From positions 103,371 through 167,370 of the forward strand of contig NZ_LRMM01000003.1 of NCBI RefSeq assembly GCF_001647275.1: 64,000 nucleotides of DNA. Direction: 5' to 3'. A program made the position numbers and the translations under genes. This document shows, in pieces, positions 47,957 to 55,750 of this stretch (its first letter is position 1; every line of letters begins with the position of its first letter). The notes under the pieces were generated by a model. The model was not told where the DNA came from, did no database searches, and worked only from the letters and a program-made list of their open reading frames with translations. Origin of the DNA: Rufibacter ruber. GTDB taxonomy: Bacteria; Bacteroidota; Bacteroidia; Cytophagales; Hymenobacteraceae.

Positions 47957-47998
47957 TTTCTGTTTTCGGGCTGTTTTTCTGAAAACAGGCCAGAAACG
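47957..47998. repeat. Family A palindrome
   Basis: TTTCTGTTTTCGGGCTGTTTT with GAAAACAGGCCAGAAACG. Confidence 0.88.
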
Positions 47999-48233
47999 CC
48001 CAGCTGTAGAAGAGGAAGTAACAGCGGAATGACTGTGTAGGGGTAGCTGGAAAATTGTTTTCGGCTTTGCCGAATCCAGGTCAAGCGCCTGTGGTTCCCG
48101 GTTTCTGGCGAAAAGGGTGACGCACACAGTGCCCCCTCCACCTTCACTTCCTATGCTAGCGCCTCAGCTTAAAGAACCACCCAGGGCAGCATATGGGCGG
48201 CCCTCTCAAACGCTTGCGCTGCTGAATGACCAG

Positions 48234-48262
48234 AGCTGTTTTTGGGCTGTTTTTCTGAAAAC
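48234..48262. repeat. Left half of a split family A palindrome
   Basis: GCTGTTTTTGGGCTGTTTTT then CTGAAAAC; the rest of the right arm is absent and AT-rich sequence starts. A matching right half lies at 49073-49093. Confidence 0.7.
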
Positions 48263-48386
48263 TAAAATCATCAAAACCATTTGTCCCAAAAACAAAAAAC
48301 ATTTGAGCCAAAAGTTTAGATTAACAGAAACTAGCAACTTTATATTAAAAACTATAACTTTATAAATAAACTTAAATTTAATAAAA

Positions 48387-48737
48387 ATGATAACTGCAAA
48401 ATCTGTAGAAGGAGATGTATCACAGATGCTTTATAGTGAGTATCTTACTACATTAAAATACTTTAATCAACTTACTCTACCTTTTACCCCTCCAAACTCT
48501 CAAACAGTTCTTAGGTTCATTTTTGTATTTACGAATGAGCAAAGTCTTCTGGATAACCAATATGCAATTTCGGATAATGGTCAAACCATTACGATTTATT
48601 CAAATAAAGCTGAATCCATGACTTATGAAGGAACTGAGGCAAGTATTAAATTTACCCTTAGGCAAGATTTGAATATAGTGGTGAGATACCTAGCAAGGCG
48701 GGGAGTTGAGTTCCTAATATCAATATGGTCAATTTAA
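48387..48737 (+). CDS. AT-rich hypothetical protein
   Basis: 116 residues with no family I recognise. It starts MITAKSVEGDVSQMLYSEYL and contains LRFIFVFTNEQSLLDNQYAI and ASIKFTLRQDLNIVVRYLA. No signal peptide; probably cytosolic. Its codons are strongly A/T-rich, unlike the flanking genes, and an intrinsic terminator closes it, so it is likely a foreign single-gene unit. It lies inside the AT-rich stretch 48263-49072 that splits a family A palindrome. A defence or immunity role is possible but there is no direct evidence. Confidence 0.6.
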   Translation: MITAKSVEGDVSQMLYSEYLTTLKYFNQLTLPFTPPNSQTVLRFIFVFTNEQSLLDNQYAISDNGQTITIYSNKAESMTYEGTEASIKFTLRQDLNIVVRYLARRGVEFLISIWSI

Positions 48738-48739
48738 TA

Positions 48740-48774
48740 AGAGAAAGCCCTTCTGGTGGAGGGCTTTCTCTTTT
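48740..48774 (+). terminator. Intrinsic terminator of the AT-rich gene
   Basis: AGAGAAAGCCCT / AGGGCTTTCTCT with TCTGGTGG loop and a T run. Confidence 0.88.
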
Positions 48775-48979
48775 AACTCATTCCTAAAAATCTGAAAGCA
48801 AGGTCTGCATCTATATCGAATTCATCTTTATCCAATAGTTCCACAGTTTGCCCTAAATCCCTTCTCCTAAACACAAAGTCATAATAGGAGCAAGACAAGG
48901 CATTACTCCCTAGCGTCAATTGCTCCGAAGTATACGTAAGGGCATTTTTTAGGTGCAGTAGCTGAGGTTCCTTGGGCAA
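48773..48979 (-). CDS. Possible small protein, AT-rich island
   Basis: A 68-codon frame, MPKEPQLLHLKNALTYTSEQ to ...DADLAFRFLGMS, on the minus strand. A second frame (48903-49136) overlaps it out of phase and ends in VYFGAIDARE. The C-terminal LDKDEFDIDADLAFRFLG looks protein-like, so one eroded or frameshifted gene may span 48773 to about 49070. I cannot tell which frame is real and the start is uncertain. No function suggested. Confidence 0.3.
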   Translation of the reverse strand: MPKEPQLLHLKNALTYTSEQLTLGSNALSCSYYDFVFRRRDLGQTVELLDKDEFDIDADLAFRFLGMS

Positions 48980-49072
48980 TCAACTCATAAGAAAGCAGTG
49001 TCTTAACACCGTTACCATCAGTCACAACCCTTCTCCTGTACAGGTAGCAGAAATTTGTTGCACCAACCCTCC

Positions 49073-49093
49073 TTAAAACAGGCCAAAAACAGG
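49073..49093. repeat. Right half of a split family A palindrome
   Basis: TTAAAACAGGCCAAAAACAGG lacks a left arm; the preceding bases are unrelated. It could complete the half at 48234-48262. Confidence 0.6.
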
Positions 49094-49116
49094 AGTGCGG
49101 GTTTGTGCAGAATAGA

Positions 49117-49806
49117 TTACCGCAAGATGACCCCAATCTTAAAGCCTAAGAAGAAGTAGAAGCCGCTGTACCCATAATCCAGAAGATTGCGGTCAAAGCG
49201 AAGGTAGTGAAAAGTAGAGGTGGCCGTACTGTGGTTATACCCAATGCCTATTGAACCGTCTGTGAGGATTCTGTCAGAGAAATAGCGCTGCTGCGTGCCA
49301 AAAAGCGCAATGGCCCCCAGCCGGTTTATCTTCTCAGTGAAATTGCTGTAGCGGTACTGGTAGTACCATAAGCCGTCTGGCCCCAGATCCTGTACCCAGC
49401 CCTCCTTTTCAAAATCTATGTTGAAGTGGTGGTAAGAAACGCCATAGGCAAGGTAGTGGTGTGCGTTAGAATGCCTGAACAGGTGGGGGAGGTAGAACCG
49501 GTGCTGAAGCTCTGCCCCCAGTCCCTTCACGCGTGAAAAATCTTCGGGCTCTTCTTCTCTTTTCGTGAACTGGTCAGCAAAGCGGGTACTGCCGTTATAA
49601 AGCCTGGCCGAAAACAGAATGCCTTGGTTCTTGAGCCGTTTGGGTTTGCTTTCTACCGCAAGATGATACCCCCGCAGGAACAGGTGCTGCGGGCTGAGCA
49701 GAATGGCCAGTTCACCTGAAGGCAGAGAATCAGATTGGGAGAAAGCAGGTGACGCGGTTAGGATAAGACCAAAAAGAAGGAGGGCGCTCCAACAGATGAT
49801 TTTCAT
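49117..49806 (-). CDS. Exported hypothetical protein, outer-membrane-like
   Basis: 229 residues with a signal peptide (WSALLLFGLILTASPAFSQ). The rest shows alternating polar/aromatic strands with many Tyr, Phe, Gly (HHYLAYGVSYHHFNIDF, YGYSGFYFFLGFKIGVILR), as in small beta-barrels. No family recognised. It is 18 bp behind the LVIVD lipoprotein gene on the same strand, so it is probably the third gene of a run of exported proteins (51086 down to 49117). Confidence 0.72.
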   Translation of the reverse strand: MKIICWSALLLFGLILTASPAFSQSDSLPSGELAILLSPQHLFLRGYHLAVESKPKRLKNQGILFSARLYNGSTRFADQFTKREEEPEDFSRVKGLGAELQHRFYLPHLFRHSNAHHYLAYGVSYHHFNIDFEKEGWVQDLGPDGLWYYQYRYSNFTEKINRLGAIALFGTQQRYFSDRILTDGSIGIGYNHSTATSTFHYLRFDRNLLDYGYSGFYFFLGFKIGVILR

Positions 49807-49824
49807 GTGAGGTGCTCCAATGGC

Positions 49825-50571
49825 TTAAAGAGACGGTTGCACACTTATTTTGCTCAACTGCTCTAACGTACCTTGGGTGTAGGCATATTGGTAAAGGCCG
49901 TCTTTCCCCACCACCAGCAGGTGCCCATTGTGGGGGATTACGTCATAGGCTGAGATGTTGAGGTGCTGCTTGAGCTGGAGATTGTTTACATCTGAGGCGT
50001 CATACAGCTTGAGCCCCCTGTCACAGACAAACAAGTGCTTGCCGTCAATGCCTACCCCTTGAGGACTTTGCATGGAATATCTTTTTACAAGGGAAGGGGC
50101 GCTCAGGTTCTGCAGGTCTATCACATGCAGTTCATTGACCCCACGGCACTGGTTTTCTGCATTAAGGGTGAGGTAGGCGTACCTGCCGTCTGTTACTACC
50201 GGGTCACAACTTACTACGTGCTCATAGGTAGAGAGCAGGAGGGGGTTGGCCTGTTGCCTGATGTCAAAGATGTACATGCCGGTCTGGGAGCCAATAAAGA
50301 GCTTGTCCCCAAAGGGGAAGATGGTCTCAATGCCCACGCCCAACTGCACCTCCTTTTCTTTGTGGGGGTTGCTGGGAACGGCAATATTATACACATGGAG
50401 TTTGGCCTGGTCTACGGTGTACAGGGCATCACCTGAAACAGCAAAACGGGCCATAGAACCGCCCTGGCCCGCCGCCGGGGACGGACTAAGGGTACTGCTG
50501 TCCTGGGTGCAGGAAAACAGGGCAGTGGCTGCTATGGCAAAAAAGAGAAAGAAGAAGCTGTTCGTTTTCAT
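49825..50571 (-). CDS. LVIVD-repeat lipoprotein
   Basis: 248 residues. A lipoprotein signal is visible (FFAIAATALFSC, lipobox Cys near residue 21). The mature part has LVIVD-like beta-propeller repeats: VSGDALYTVDQAKLHVYNIAVP, GDKLFIGSQTGMYIFDI and GKHLFVCDRGLKLYDASD. Such repeats occur in surface-anchored Bacteroidota proteins, and binding rather than catalysis is likely. It starts 5 bp after the stop of the gene upstream (50577-51086), which has the same repeat type; the two look like sister parts of one unit. Function unknown. Confidence 0.8.
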   Translation of the reverse strand: MKTNSFFFLFFAIAATALFSCTQDSSTLSPSPAAGQGGSMARFAVSGDALYTVDQAKLHVYNIAVPSNPHKEKEVQLGVGIETIFPFGDKLFIGSQTGMYIFDIRQQANPLLLSTYEHVVSCDPVVTDGRYAYLTLNAENQCRGVNELHVIDLQNLSAPSLVKRYSMQSPQGVGIDGKHLFVCDRGLKLYDASDVNNLQLKQHLNISAYDVIPHNGHLLVVGKDGLYQYAYTQGTLEQLSKISVQPSL

Positions 50572-50576
50572 AGCGC

Positions 50577-51086
50577 TTACTGTTTTTTAAGTTCCCATCT
50601 CACAATGACCGCATCTTTGGGAGGCCCGTTTTTCAACAATTCTGAGGTAAAATGGTCTGGAGGGGGCAACTCTGGAAAAACATTGGCTATGCGCTTCACC
50701 AGCCGTATGTTGTCCAGATCGCTTATGTCAATTGCCACCAGGTCTACGGCATTGTCAACGTACAGAATGTCTTGTTTTACAGCCAGGTCAATAGTGCCAG
50801 GTACCTGAAGGAAGGCAATGTTCTGGGGCGCGGTTGGGTCCTGGTTATTGATCACGTGTACTCCTTTGTACTGCTCATTAATGAGGAGAAGGTTTTTATA
50901 CCGGTAAATCTTGCCGGGCCGGGAAAGGGGCTGCGGCTCTTTTCTGGACACTGATTTCTCAAGTTGCGCCCGGCTCATCAATACGGGGCTGTAGCTGGAG
51001 TAAATTTCTTCTGGCTCCATCTGAATACAGGAGCATAGGGACAGAAGAAGTGTACTAAGAGTCAGGGCAGAATAAAGTAGACGCAT
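50577..51086 (-). CDS. LVIVD-repeat lipoprotein, short
   Basis: 169 residues. Signal and lipobox: TLSTLLLSLCSC. It contains GKIYRYKNLLLINEQYKGVHVINNQDPTAP and YVDNAVDLVAIDISDLDNI, at most two to three LVIVD repeats, too few for a closed propeller. It ends about where a longer paralogue would go on, so it may pair with the following lipoprotein. First gene of the three-gene run. No function is known. Confidence 0.78.
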   Translation of the reverse strand: MRLLYSALTLSTLLLSLCSCIQMEPEEIYSSYSPVLMSRAQLEKSVSRKEPQPLSRPGKIYRYKNLLLINEQYKGVHVINNQDPTAPQNIAFLQVPGTIDLAVKQDILYVDNAVDLVAIDISDLDNIRLVKRIANVFPELPPPDHFTSELLKNGPPKDAVIVRWELKKQ

Positions 51087-51118
51087 AGTTTAACCAGTTA
51101 GGGGAATGGAATTTGTAA

Positions 51119-51287
51119 TAAGAGCCTGTTTACATTTTGGTTTTACCAGCGAAAAATGGGGAGCGAAAGATTCTGCCGAAGCGATTTTTGAACAGCAAAC
51201 GCCCCGCTACGGTGCGGGAAAATGGCAAAGCCAGGTTCTTTTGATACCCATTTTGTAGCGCAAAAGACAAATGTAAACATGCTCTAA
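51119..51287. repeat. Family B element (MITE-like), opposite orientation
   Basis: 169 bp from TAAGAGCCTGTTTACATTT to AAATGTAAACATGCTCTAA, terminal inverted repeats of 19 bp with two mismatches. The interior AATGGGGAGCGAAAG and GCCAGGTTCTTTTG match the reverse complement of 43537-43701. Confidence 0.88.
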
Positions 51288-51477
51288 GGTAACCTGAACC
51301 CGGGAAATATTATCTATCCTTCCTTCTCCCTTTCAAAGGGGCATAGAAGGTGTGCCTACAACTTTGGCGGGGCAACTGCCACAGGCAGCATAATCTCATG
51401 TTCCTGAGTACATGTTAAGGTAGGAAAAAGAATGGATTTGCAGATTAATTTATTGTAAATAAAATAGTTGGAGAGAG

Positions 51478-51518
51478 TTTCTGTTTTCGGGCTGTTTTTC
51501 TGAAAACAGGCCAGAAAC
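51478..51518. repeat. Family A palindrome
   Basis: TTTCTGTTTTCGGGCTGTTTT with GAAAACAGGCCAGAAAC, followed directly by the terminator stem. Confidence 0.88.
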
Positions 51519-51559
51519 AAAAAGCCCCCGCCGTTTTTGGTAAACAGCGGGGGCTTTTT
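51519..51559 (-). terminator. Terminator of the ferredoxin operon
   Basis: AAAAAGCCCCCGC / GCGGGGGCTTTTT, 13 bp, with T runs on both strands; 19 bp from the stop at 51578. Confidence 0.9.
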
Positions 51560-51577
51560 CTGGTAACGAAAGCTTAC

Positions 51578-51907
51578 CTATTCAAAATCTGCCATCACGC
51601 GCAAGACGGTCCCGTCCAGCTCAGGGGTGACTTTGATCTGGCAGGAGAGGCGGCTGGTTTGGGTGGGGTTGGGCAGGTTCTCCAGGGTGTACAGCTCGTC
51701 ATCTGAGGGTTCTGGCAACTCAACCGGGGCCTCCATCACTTGCACGTGGCAGGTGGCGCAGAGGGCCATTCCGCCGCAGGTGGCCTGCACGTTGAAGTCG
51801 CTGGCCTTCAGGACTTCCATCAGGCTCAGGCCCATGTCTGTGGGGGCCGGGACAGAAATGCGCTCGCCAGAAGGGGTTTCTACGTAAACGGTGATGTCTT
51901 CTTGCAT
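51578..51907 (-). CDS. 2Fe-2S ferredoxin
   Basis: 109 residues. Cluster ligands: CGGMALCATC (Cys-x5-Cys-x2-Cys) near 42-51 and LSCQIKV near 90, the adrenodoxin/ISC type. It carries single electrons; partners are unknown. It starts 4 bp after the stop of the gene upstream, a ferredoxin reductase, so the two form one electron-transfer operon ending at the terminator at 51519. Start at ATG 51907 (MQEDITVYVETPSGERISVP). Confidence 0.92.
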   Translation of the reverse strand: MQEDITVYVETPSGERISVPAPTDMGLSLMEVLKASDFNVQATCGGMALCATCHVQVMEAPVELPEPSDDELYTLENLPNPTQTSRLSCQIKVTPELDGTVLRVMADFE

Positions 51908-51911
51908 GGCA

Positions 51912-52925
51912 TTACATGGTTGGCACTCCGTTCACGGTAGTGTATTTCAAAACAAATTTCTTGTCTGGGTTGATAACAGAGTAGGCACTCTGCGCCATCA
52001 GGGCCGCCTCATGGTAGCCGCACAGAATCAGCTTCAGCTTGCCAGGGTAGGTGTTGATATCGCCAATGGCGTACACGCCGGGTATGTTGGTGCTGTAGTC
52101 AACGGTGTTCACCACAATGGCAGATTTCTCTAACTCCAGTCCCCAGTTCTCCAGCGGGCCCAGCTTAGGCACCAGCCCGAAGAGCGGGATAAAGTAATCA
52201 GTCTCTATCTGGTACGCCTCGCCGCCGTCTGGTACCACGGTTACGGCATTCAGTTGGCCCTCCCCGTGTACTTCAGTCACGTTAGATTTCAGGAGCAGGC
52301 GCATGTGGCCTTCCTCGGCCAGGCTGGTCACCTTGGCCGCCGACTCTGGCGCGCCTCTAAAGGTGGTGCCGCGGTGTACCAAGGTCAATTCTTTGGCTAC
52401 ATCAGCTAAGAAAATAGCCCAGTCCAGCGCAGAGTCTCCGCCGCCAGCCAATACTACGCGCTTGTCACGGTAATACTCTGGGTCCAGGATCATGTAGTTC
52501 ACGCCTTTGCCGCCTTCATAGCTGGTCAGGTTCTCAATGGCAGGCTTGCGCGGCTCAAAACAGCCCAAGCCCCCGGCAATCACCACTACTTTACAGAAGA
52601 TCTCGGTTTTCTCAGAAGTCACCAGTCTAAAAGAGCCGTCTTCCAGTTTCTCCAGATCCTCTACAGACTCACCCAAGGTGAAGGTAGGGTGGAAGGGGGC
52701 AATCTGCTCCATCTGGTTCTTGATCAGGTCGCCCGCCAGAATAGACGGGAAACCCGGAATGTCATAGATAGGTTTTTTGGGGTAAATCTCAGAAAGCTGA
52801 CCGCCCACCTGCGGCAGGGCGTCTACCACGTGGCATTTCATTTTAAGGAGGCCCGCTTCAAATACGGCAAAAAGTCCCACCGGCCCCGCCCCGATGATAC
52901 AGATATCAGTAGTTACAGTTGACAT
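51912..52925 (-). CDS. Ferredoxin--NADP reductase (thioredoxin-reductase-like FAD enzyme)
   Basis: 337 residues. FAD-binding GAGPVGLFAVFEAGLL at the N-terminus, the NADPH motif LAGGGDSALDWAIFLA near residue 165 and the C-terminal FAD loop TNIPGVYAIGDINTYPGKLKL. The CxxC of thioredoxin reductases is absent, which places it with the TrxR-like ferredoxin-NADP reductases. Its substrate is plausibly the ferredoxin encoded 4 bp later. Start at ATG 52925 (MSTVTTDICIIG). First gene of the operon. Confidence 0.93.
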   Translation of the reverse strand: MSTVTTDICIIGAGPVGLFAVFEAGLLKMKCHVVDALPQVGGQLSEIYPKKPIYDIPGFPSILAGDLIKNQMEQIAPFHPTFTLGESVEDLEKLEDGSFRLVTSEKTEIFCKVVVIAGGLGCFEPRKPAIENLTSYEGGKGVNYMILDPEYYRDKRVVLAGGGDSALDWAIFLADVAKELTLVHRGTTFRGAPESAAKVTSLAEEGHMRLLLKSNVTEVHGEGQLNAVTVVPDGGEAYQIETDYFIPLFGLVPKLGPLENWGLELEKSAIVVNTVDYSTNIPGVYAIGDINTYPGKLKLILCGYHEAALMAQSAYSVINPDKKFVLKYTTVNGVPTM

Positions 52926-53135
52926 ATAAGGTATATGGTTTCATGGGCAGACAAGTTTTGGGCTTTCTGCCGTTCTGGTACAGTGGCATAACGTTCAGCT
53001 CTACCACATTTGCATTTGCGCCTGCAAAGTAACATCATTTTAAGGTAAAGTGTTTCGGATAGTCATTAGTTAAATAGGTGATTCTTGTCACTCCTAGATT
53101 AAATTGTAATTTTAACCCGAATAACCATTTCTCAA

Positions 53136-53974
53136 ATGCTGAACTTCATCACCTGGGATGTTTCCCCTGATATTTTCTCCCTCGGCCCCGTGACCGTACG
53201 CTGGTACGGCCTGCTCTTCGCCCTGGCGTTTGTCCTGACCCAACCCATAGAAAAATACATCTACCGCAAAGACGGCCGCAAAGATGAGGACGTGGACATC
53301 CTGACCATGTACATGATCATTGGCACCGTGATTGGCGCGCGCTGGGGCACTGCTTGTTTTATGACCCGGTGTATTACCTCTCTAACCCGCTCAAAATTTT
53401 CATGATCTGGGAAGGCGGTCTGGCCAGCCACGGCGGCACCATTGGCATTCTGCTGGCGCTGTACCTATTCTGCCGGAAACACAAGTTTAATTACCTCTGG
53501 GTCTTGGACCGCATAGTAATTGTAGTGGCCGTGGGCGGGGCCTGTATCAGGCTGGGCAACCTCATGAATTCAGAGATCATTGGCAAACCCACTGACCTGC
53601 CGTGGGCCTTCAAGTTTGTGCGCAACGCCGAAATGTTCAACGGAGTCCCTGCCTACCTGGACCCGCGGCACCCCAGCCAGCTCTACGAAAGCCTATTCTG
53701 CGTAGTCCTGTTCATACTGCTGTACACCCTCTGGAAAAGAGGGGCCGGGCAGATCAGGGGCTTGCTGTTCGGGCTGTTTGTGACGCTGCTGTTCACGTTC
53801 AGGTTCCTGATTGAGTTCACCAAAGAAAACCAGGAGAAGTTTGAAGATGCCTTGCCGCTGAACATGGGGCAATGGTTGAGCATTCCGCTGGTGCTGATTG
53901 GTATTGCTGTCTTGTTCTACGCCTATAAAAACCGACGCCAGCCCTCTTTGCCATTGGTGACTGGGTATAAATAG
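53136..53974 (+). pseudogene. lgt: Prolipoprotein diacylglyceryl transferase, frameshifted as given
   Basis: The enzyme moves a diacylglyceryl group to the lipobox Cys of prolipoproteins in the inner membrane. The first frame (53136-53405) covers MLNFITWDVSPDIFSLGP to MIIGTVIGAR, then reads WGTACF instead of LGHCLFYDP. The next frame from about 53342 continues HCLFYDPVYYLSNPLKIFMIWEGGLASHGG, with the catalytic His and WEGG motifs, to the C-terminus, including GGACIRLGNLMNSEIIG. One C missing in CGCCTGGGG near 53342 explains all. lgt is normally essential in this group, and the strain encodes lipoproteins nearby, so error is likely. A family A copy begins at the base after the stop. Confidence 0.92.
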
Positions 53975-54016
53975 CGTTTTCGGGCTGTTTTCTGAAAAAC
54001 AGCCCCAAAACAGAAA
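53975..54016. repeat. Family A palindrome abutting the lgt stop
   Basis: CGTTTTCGGGCTGTTTTCTG with AAAAACAGCCCCAAAACAG; starts directly after the TAG. Confidence 0.9.
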
Positions 54017-54020
54017 TGCG

Positions 54021-54058
54021 AGAGCCCTCACAGTTTTAGAAATCTATGAGGGCTTTTT
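54021..54058 (+). terminator. Terminator of lgt
   Basis: AGAGCCCTCA / TGAGGGCTTTTT with a 16-nt loop. Confidence 0.75.
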
Positions 54059-54079
54059 ATTTCAAAGTAGGCGTAAATG

Positions 54080-54121
54080 GCACAGACACTCGCAGGTCTG
54101 GAAGACACTGCGAGGTCTTTT
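54080..54121. repeat. Family E hairpin
   Basis: GGCACAGACACTCGCAGGTC then GACACTGCGAGGTCTTTT; same as 63803-63845 apart from a few bases. Confidence 0.7.
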
Positions 54122-54170
54122 GGGCAGGCGTAGAAGCGGTGGTAGAAGTAATTTACCACCCCCATTCCTC

Positions 54171-54500
54171 CTAAACATTAAAGGAAGCAATCGGCGCAGC
54201 AGAAATATAAAATGGAAAACCACTACTGACAAAGCTCCGCGCAGCGAAGGAAGGCATTGCAACGGTTGAAGCAGTAGTCAATTTAGCTGCCGCATCGGCT
54301 GGGGGAGGCGGGTCGTGAGGCCGCCCCCAGCGATGCGGCACGGAAAGGCATGTGAATTGGCAATGACCTAAGTCAATGATGGAACAGAAAGCGCTGGCGT
54401 GGTGGTCCCTACTGAAGAGAAGCTGTTTGAGCGTCAGCGAGTTCTTCTCTTCTTGATTCTTTTGGTTAGGTTGAGCAGCAAGGATCAACGTGACAAACCT
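54171..54500. other. Unexplained structured DNA
   Basis: Contains TGCCGCATCGGCTGGGGG and CCCCCAGCGATGCGGCA around AGGCGGGTCGTGAGGCCG (54289-54341), a strong GC-rich hairpin, in otherwise mid-GC sequence. Neither coding nor like families A-F. Could be a small RNA or a fossil repeat. Confidence 0.35.
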
Positions 54501-54595
54501 TAGCAGAAAGAGACAGTAATTAGAGGTTTGGTAAAGACGGAATTGGGAGCAAAAGCTGAGACTAAGAGCAGAAAGAGAACTTTTGGCAACCGCAT

Positions 54596-54630
54596 TACCC
54601 CACCCCTACCCCTCTAAGGAGGGGCATTAT
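54596..54630. repeat. Family F stretch
   Basis: CCCCACCCCTACCCCTCTAA then GGAGGGG; complement of the 35236 stretch. Confidence 0.5.
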
Positions 54631-54728
54631 CTGATATGCGTAAGAGACAAGGCGGTGCCTGGTCTCTACAACTAATGCAAAACACCCTTTTTCAAAGAGA
54701 AACTACCTGCCAACGTTGACTAGAACCT

Positions 54729-54772
54729 TTTTCTGTTTTAGGGCTGTTTTCGCCAAAACAGCTCCAAAACAG
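54729..54772. repeat. Family A palindrome, GCC loop
   Basis: TTTCTGTTTTAGGGCTGTTTT, CGCC, AAAACAGCTCCAAAACAG. Confidence 0.88.
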
Positions 54773-54799
54773 CTTCCTGTCTTCGGCGCAGCCGAAACC

Positions 54800-55639
54800 C
54801 TACATAATATACTGGAACAAATCCCCTTCCTCATTACTCAGCACCAGGGTTTTGCTGTTCTTAAACAAAACCGCCTCCACTTTCCCTGCCTTGGGGAGTT
54901 CAATTATTTGGGGGTTCTGCGCGAAGAACTGGGTAGAACCTTTGGCTACCGGGTACAGATACAGCTTGCCATAGGTGAGCACCGCGAGGTGCCTGCCGTC
55001 TGGGCTTACATCTGCTGACGTAACCAGGCCGGGCAGATCTTCTTTGCTCAGCAGGCGGGCAGTGTGGCTGCCGGGGGTGTCTGGCAGTTCATACAGCTTA
55101 GCCGTGCGGGAGGCGCCCCGGTCTTTCGAGATCAGGTACAGCTTGCGGTTGTGCCAGAAGAAGGCCTCACAGTCAAAATTACGGTCTTTCTTCTCAATCT
55201 TCCCCTTGGGCAGATCAGCGTAGGTGAACTTGATTTCCTGCGCCTCGAACCCCGCCTTTGGCGAAACCTTGTAGATGCGCAGGTCATGGCGTTTGTTGCT
55301 GTTGTTGCCCACGTCGCCAATGTAGAGGTAGCCGTTGGTGTCTTGGGTAAGGTCTTCCCAGTCATTGTTGATGGTGCCGTCTACCTGGACCTGCTGCAGG
55401 AGCTGGCCCTGCTCATTCACTTTGTAGAGAATGGGTGAGTTGCCGGCGTCACCGTGCGTCCAGTAGGTGTTGGGCTGGTCTGCGAGCTCCAGGCCAGAGC
55501 TTTCCTTTATTTCCCCAGGGAACCTGGCAAGGTGTTTTAAGCTGGCGGCTGGCGGCAAGGCGGGAGAGTAACTACTTAAAGGAAGGGACGTGGCAAGCAC
55601 CAGAAGGGTTAACAAAAGGAAAAGAAGAGGTCGTTTCAT
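54800..55639 (-). CDS. Exported beta-propeller protein
   Basis: 279 residues. The start at 55639 (MKRPLLFLLLTLLVLATSL) gives a signal peptide; 17 upstream codons are not part of it. The mature protein has strand repeats with conserved turns: NTYWTHGDAGNSPILYKVNEQG, NGYLYIGDVGNNSNKRHDLR, RKLYLISKDRG and RHLAVLTYGKLYLYP. The pattern WxxxDxGNxP and YIGDVGDN is typical for a family of secreted Bacteroidota propellers, sometimes called SdiA-regulated-like or esterase-like phytase-like folds; I do not claim activity. Solitary gene on the minus strand. Confidence 0.78.
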   Translation of the reverse strand: MKRPLLFLLLTLLVLATSLPLSSYSPALPPAASLKHLARFPGEIKESSGLELADQPNTYWTHGDAGNSPILYKVNEQGQLLQQVQVDGTINNDWEDLTQDTNGYLYIGDVGNNSNKRHDLRIYKVSPKAGFEAQEIKFTYADLPKGKIEKKDRNFDCEAFFWHNRKLYLISKDRGASRTAKLYELPDTPGSHTARLLSKEDLPGLVTSADVSPDGRHLAVLTYGKLYLYPVAKGSTQFFAQNPQIIELPKAGKVEAVLFKNSKTLVLSNEEGDLFQYIM

Positions 55640-55750
55640 TTTGCTCGGCTGTAGGTTTAAGTTAAAAATAAACGGGCTGTTATTTAGCACGCAAAGTATT
55701 TTTAACGAGGGGCCGGGCCGGGAGGTTAAAAGAAATGTTACCTTTCTTTG

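Larger units (their letters stand above)
47664..48386. other. Interval upstream of paralogue 3
   Basis: Family A copy at 47957-47998, a left half at 48234-48262, then AT-rich DNA up to the gene at 48387. No gene. Confidence 0.65.
51087..51577. other. Interval between the lipoprotein run and the ferredoxin gene
   Basis: Contains family B (51119-51287), a family A copy (51478) and a terminator. No gene. Confidence 0.65.
53975..54799. other. Long gene-free interval (about 0.8 kb)
   Basis: Terminator, family E (54080), an unexplained structured stretch (54171-54500), a family F stretch (54596) and family A (54729). I see no gene; a 105-codon frame in 54171-54488 looks non-coding. Confidence 0.55.

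Noticed and set aside
54171..54488. 105-codon open frame on the minus strand
   Set aside because: It runs across a strong GC-rich hairpin, has no start context and no recognisable protein pattern.
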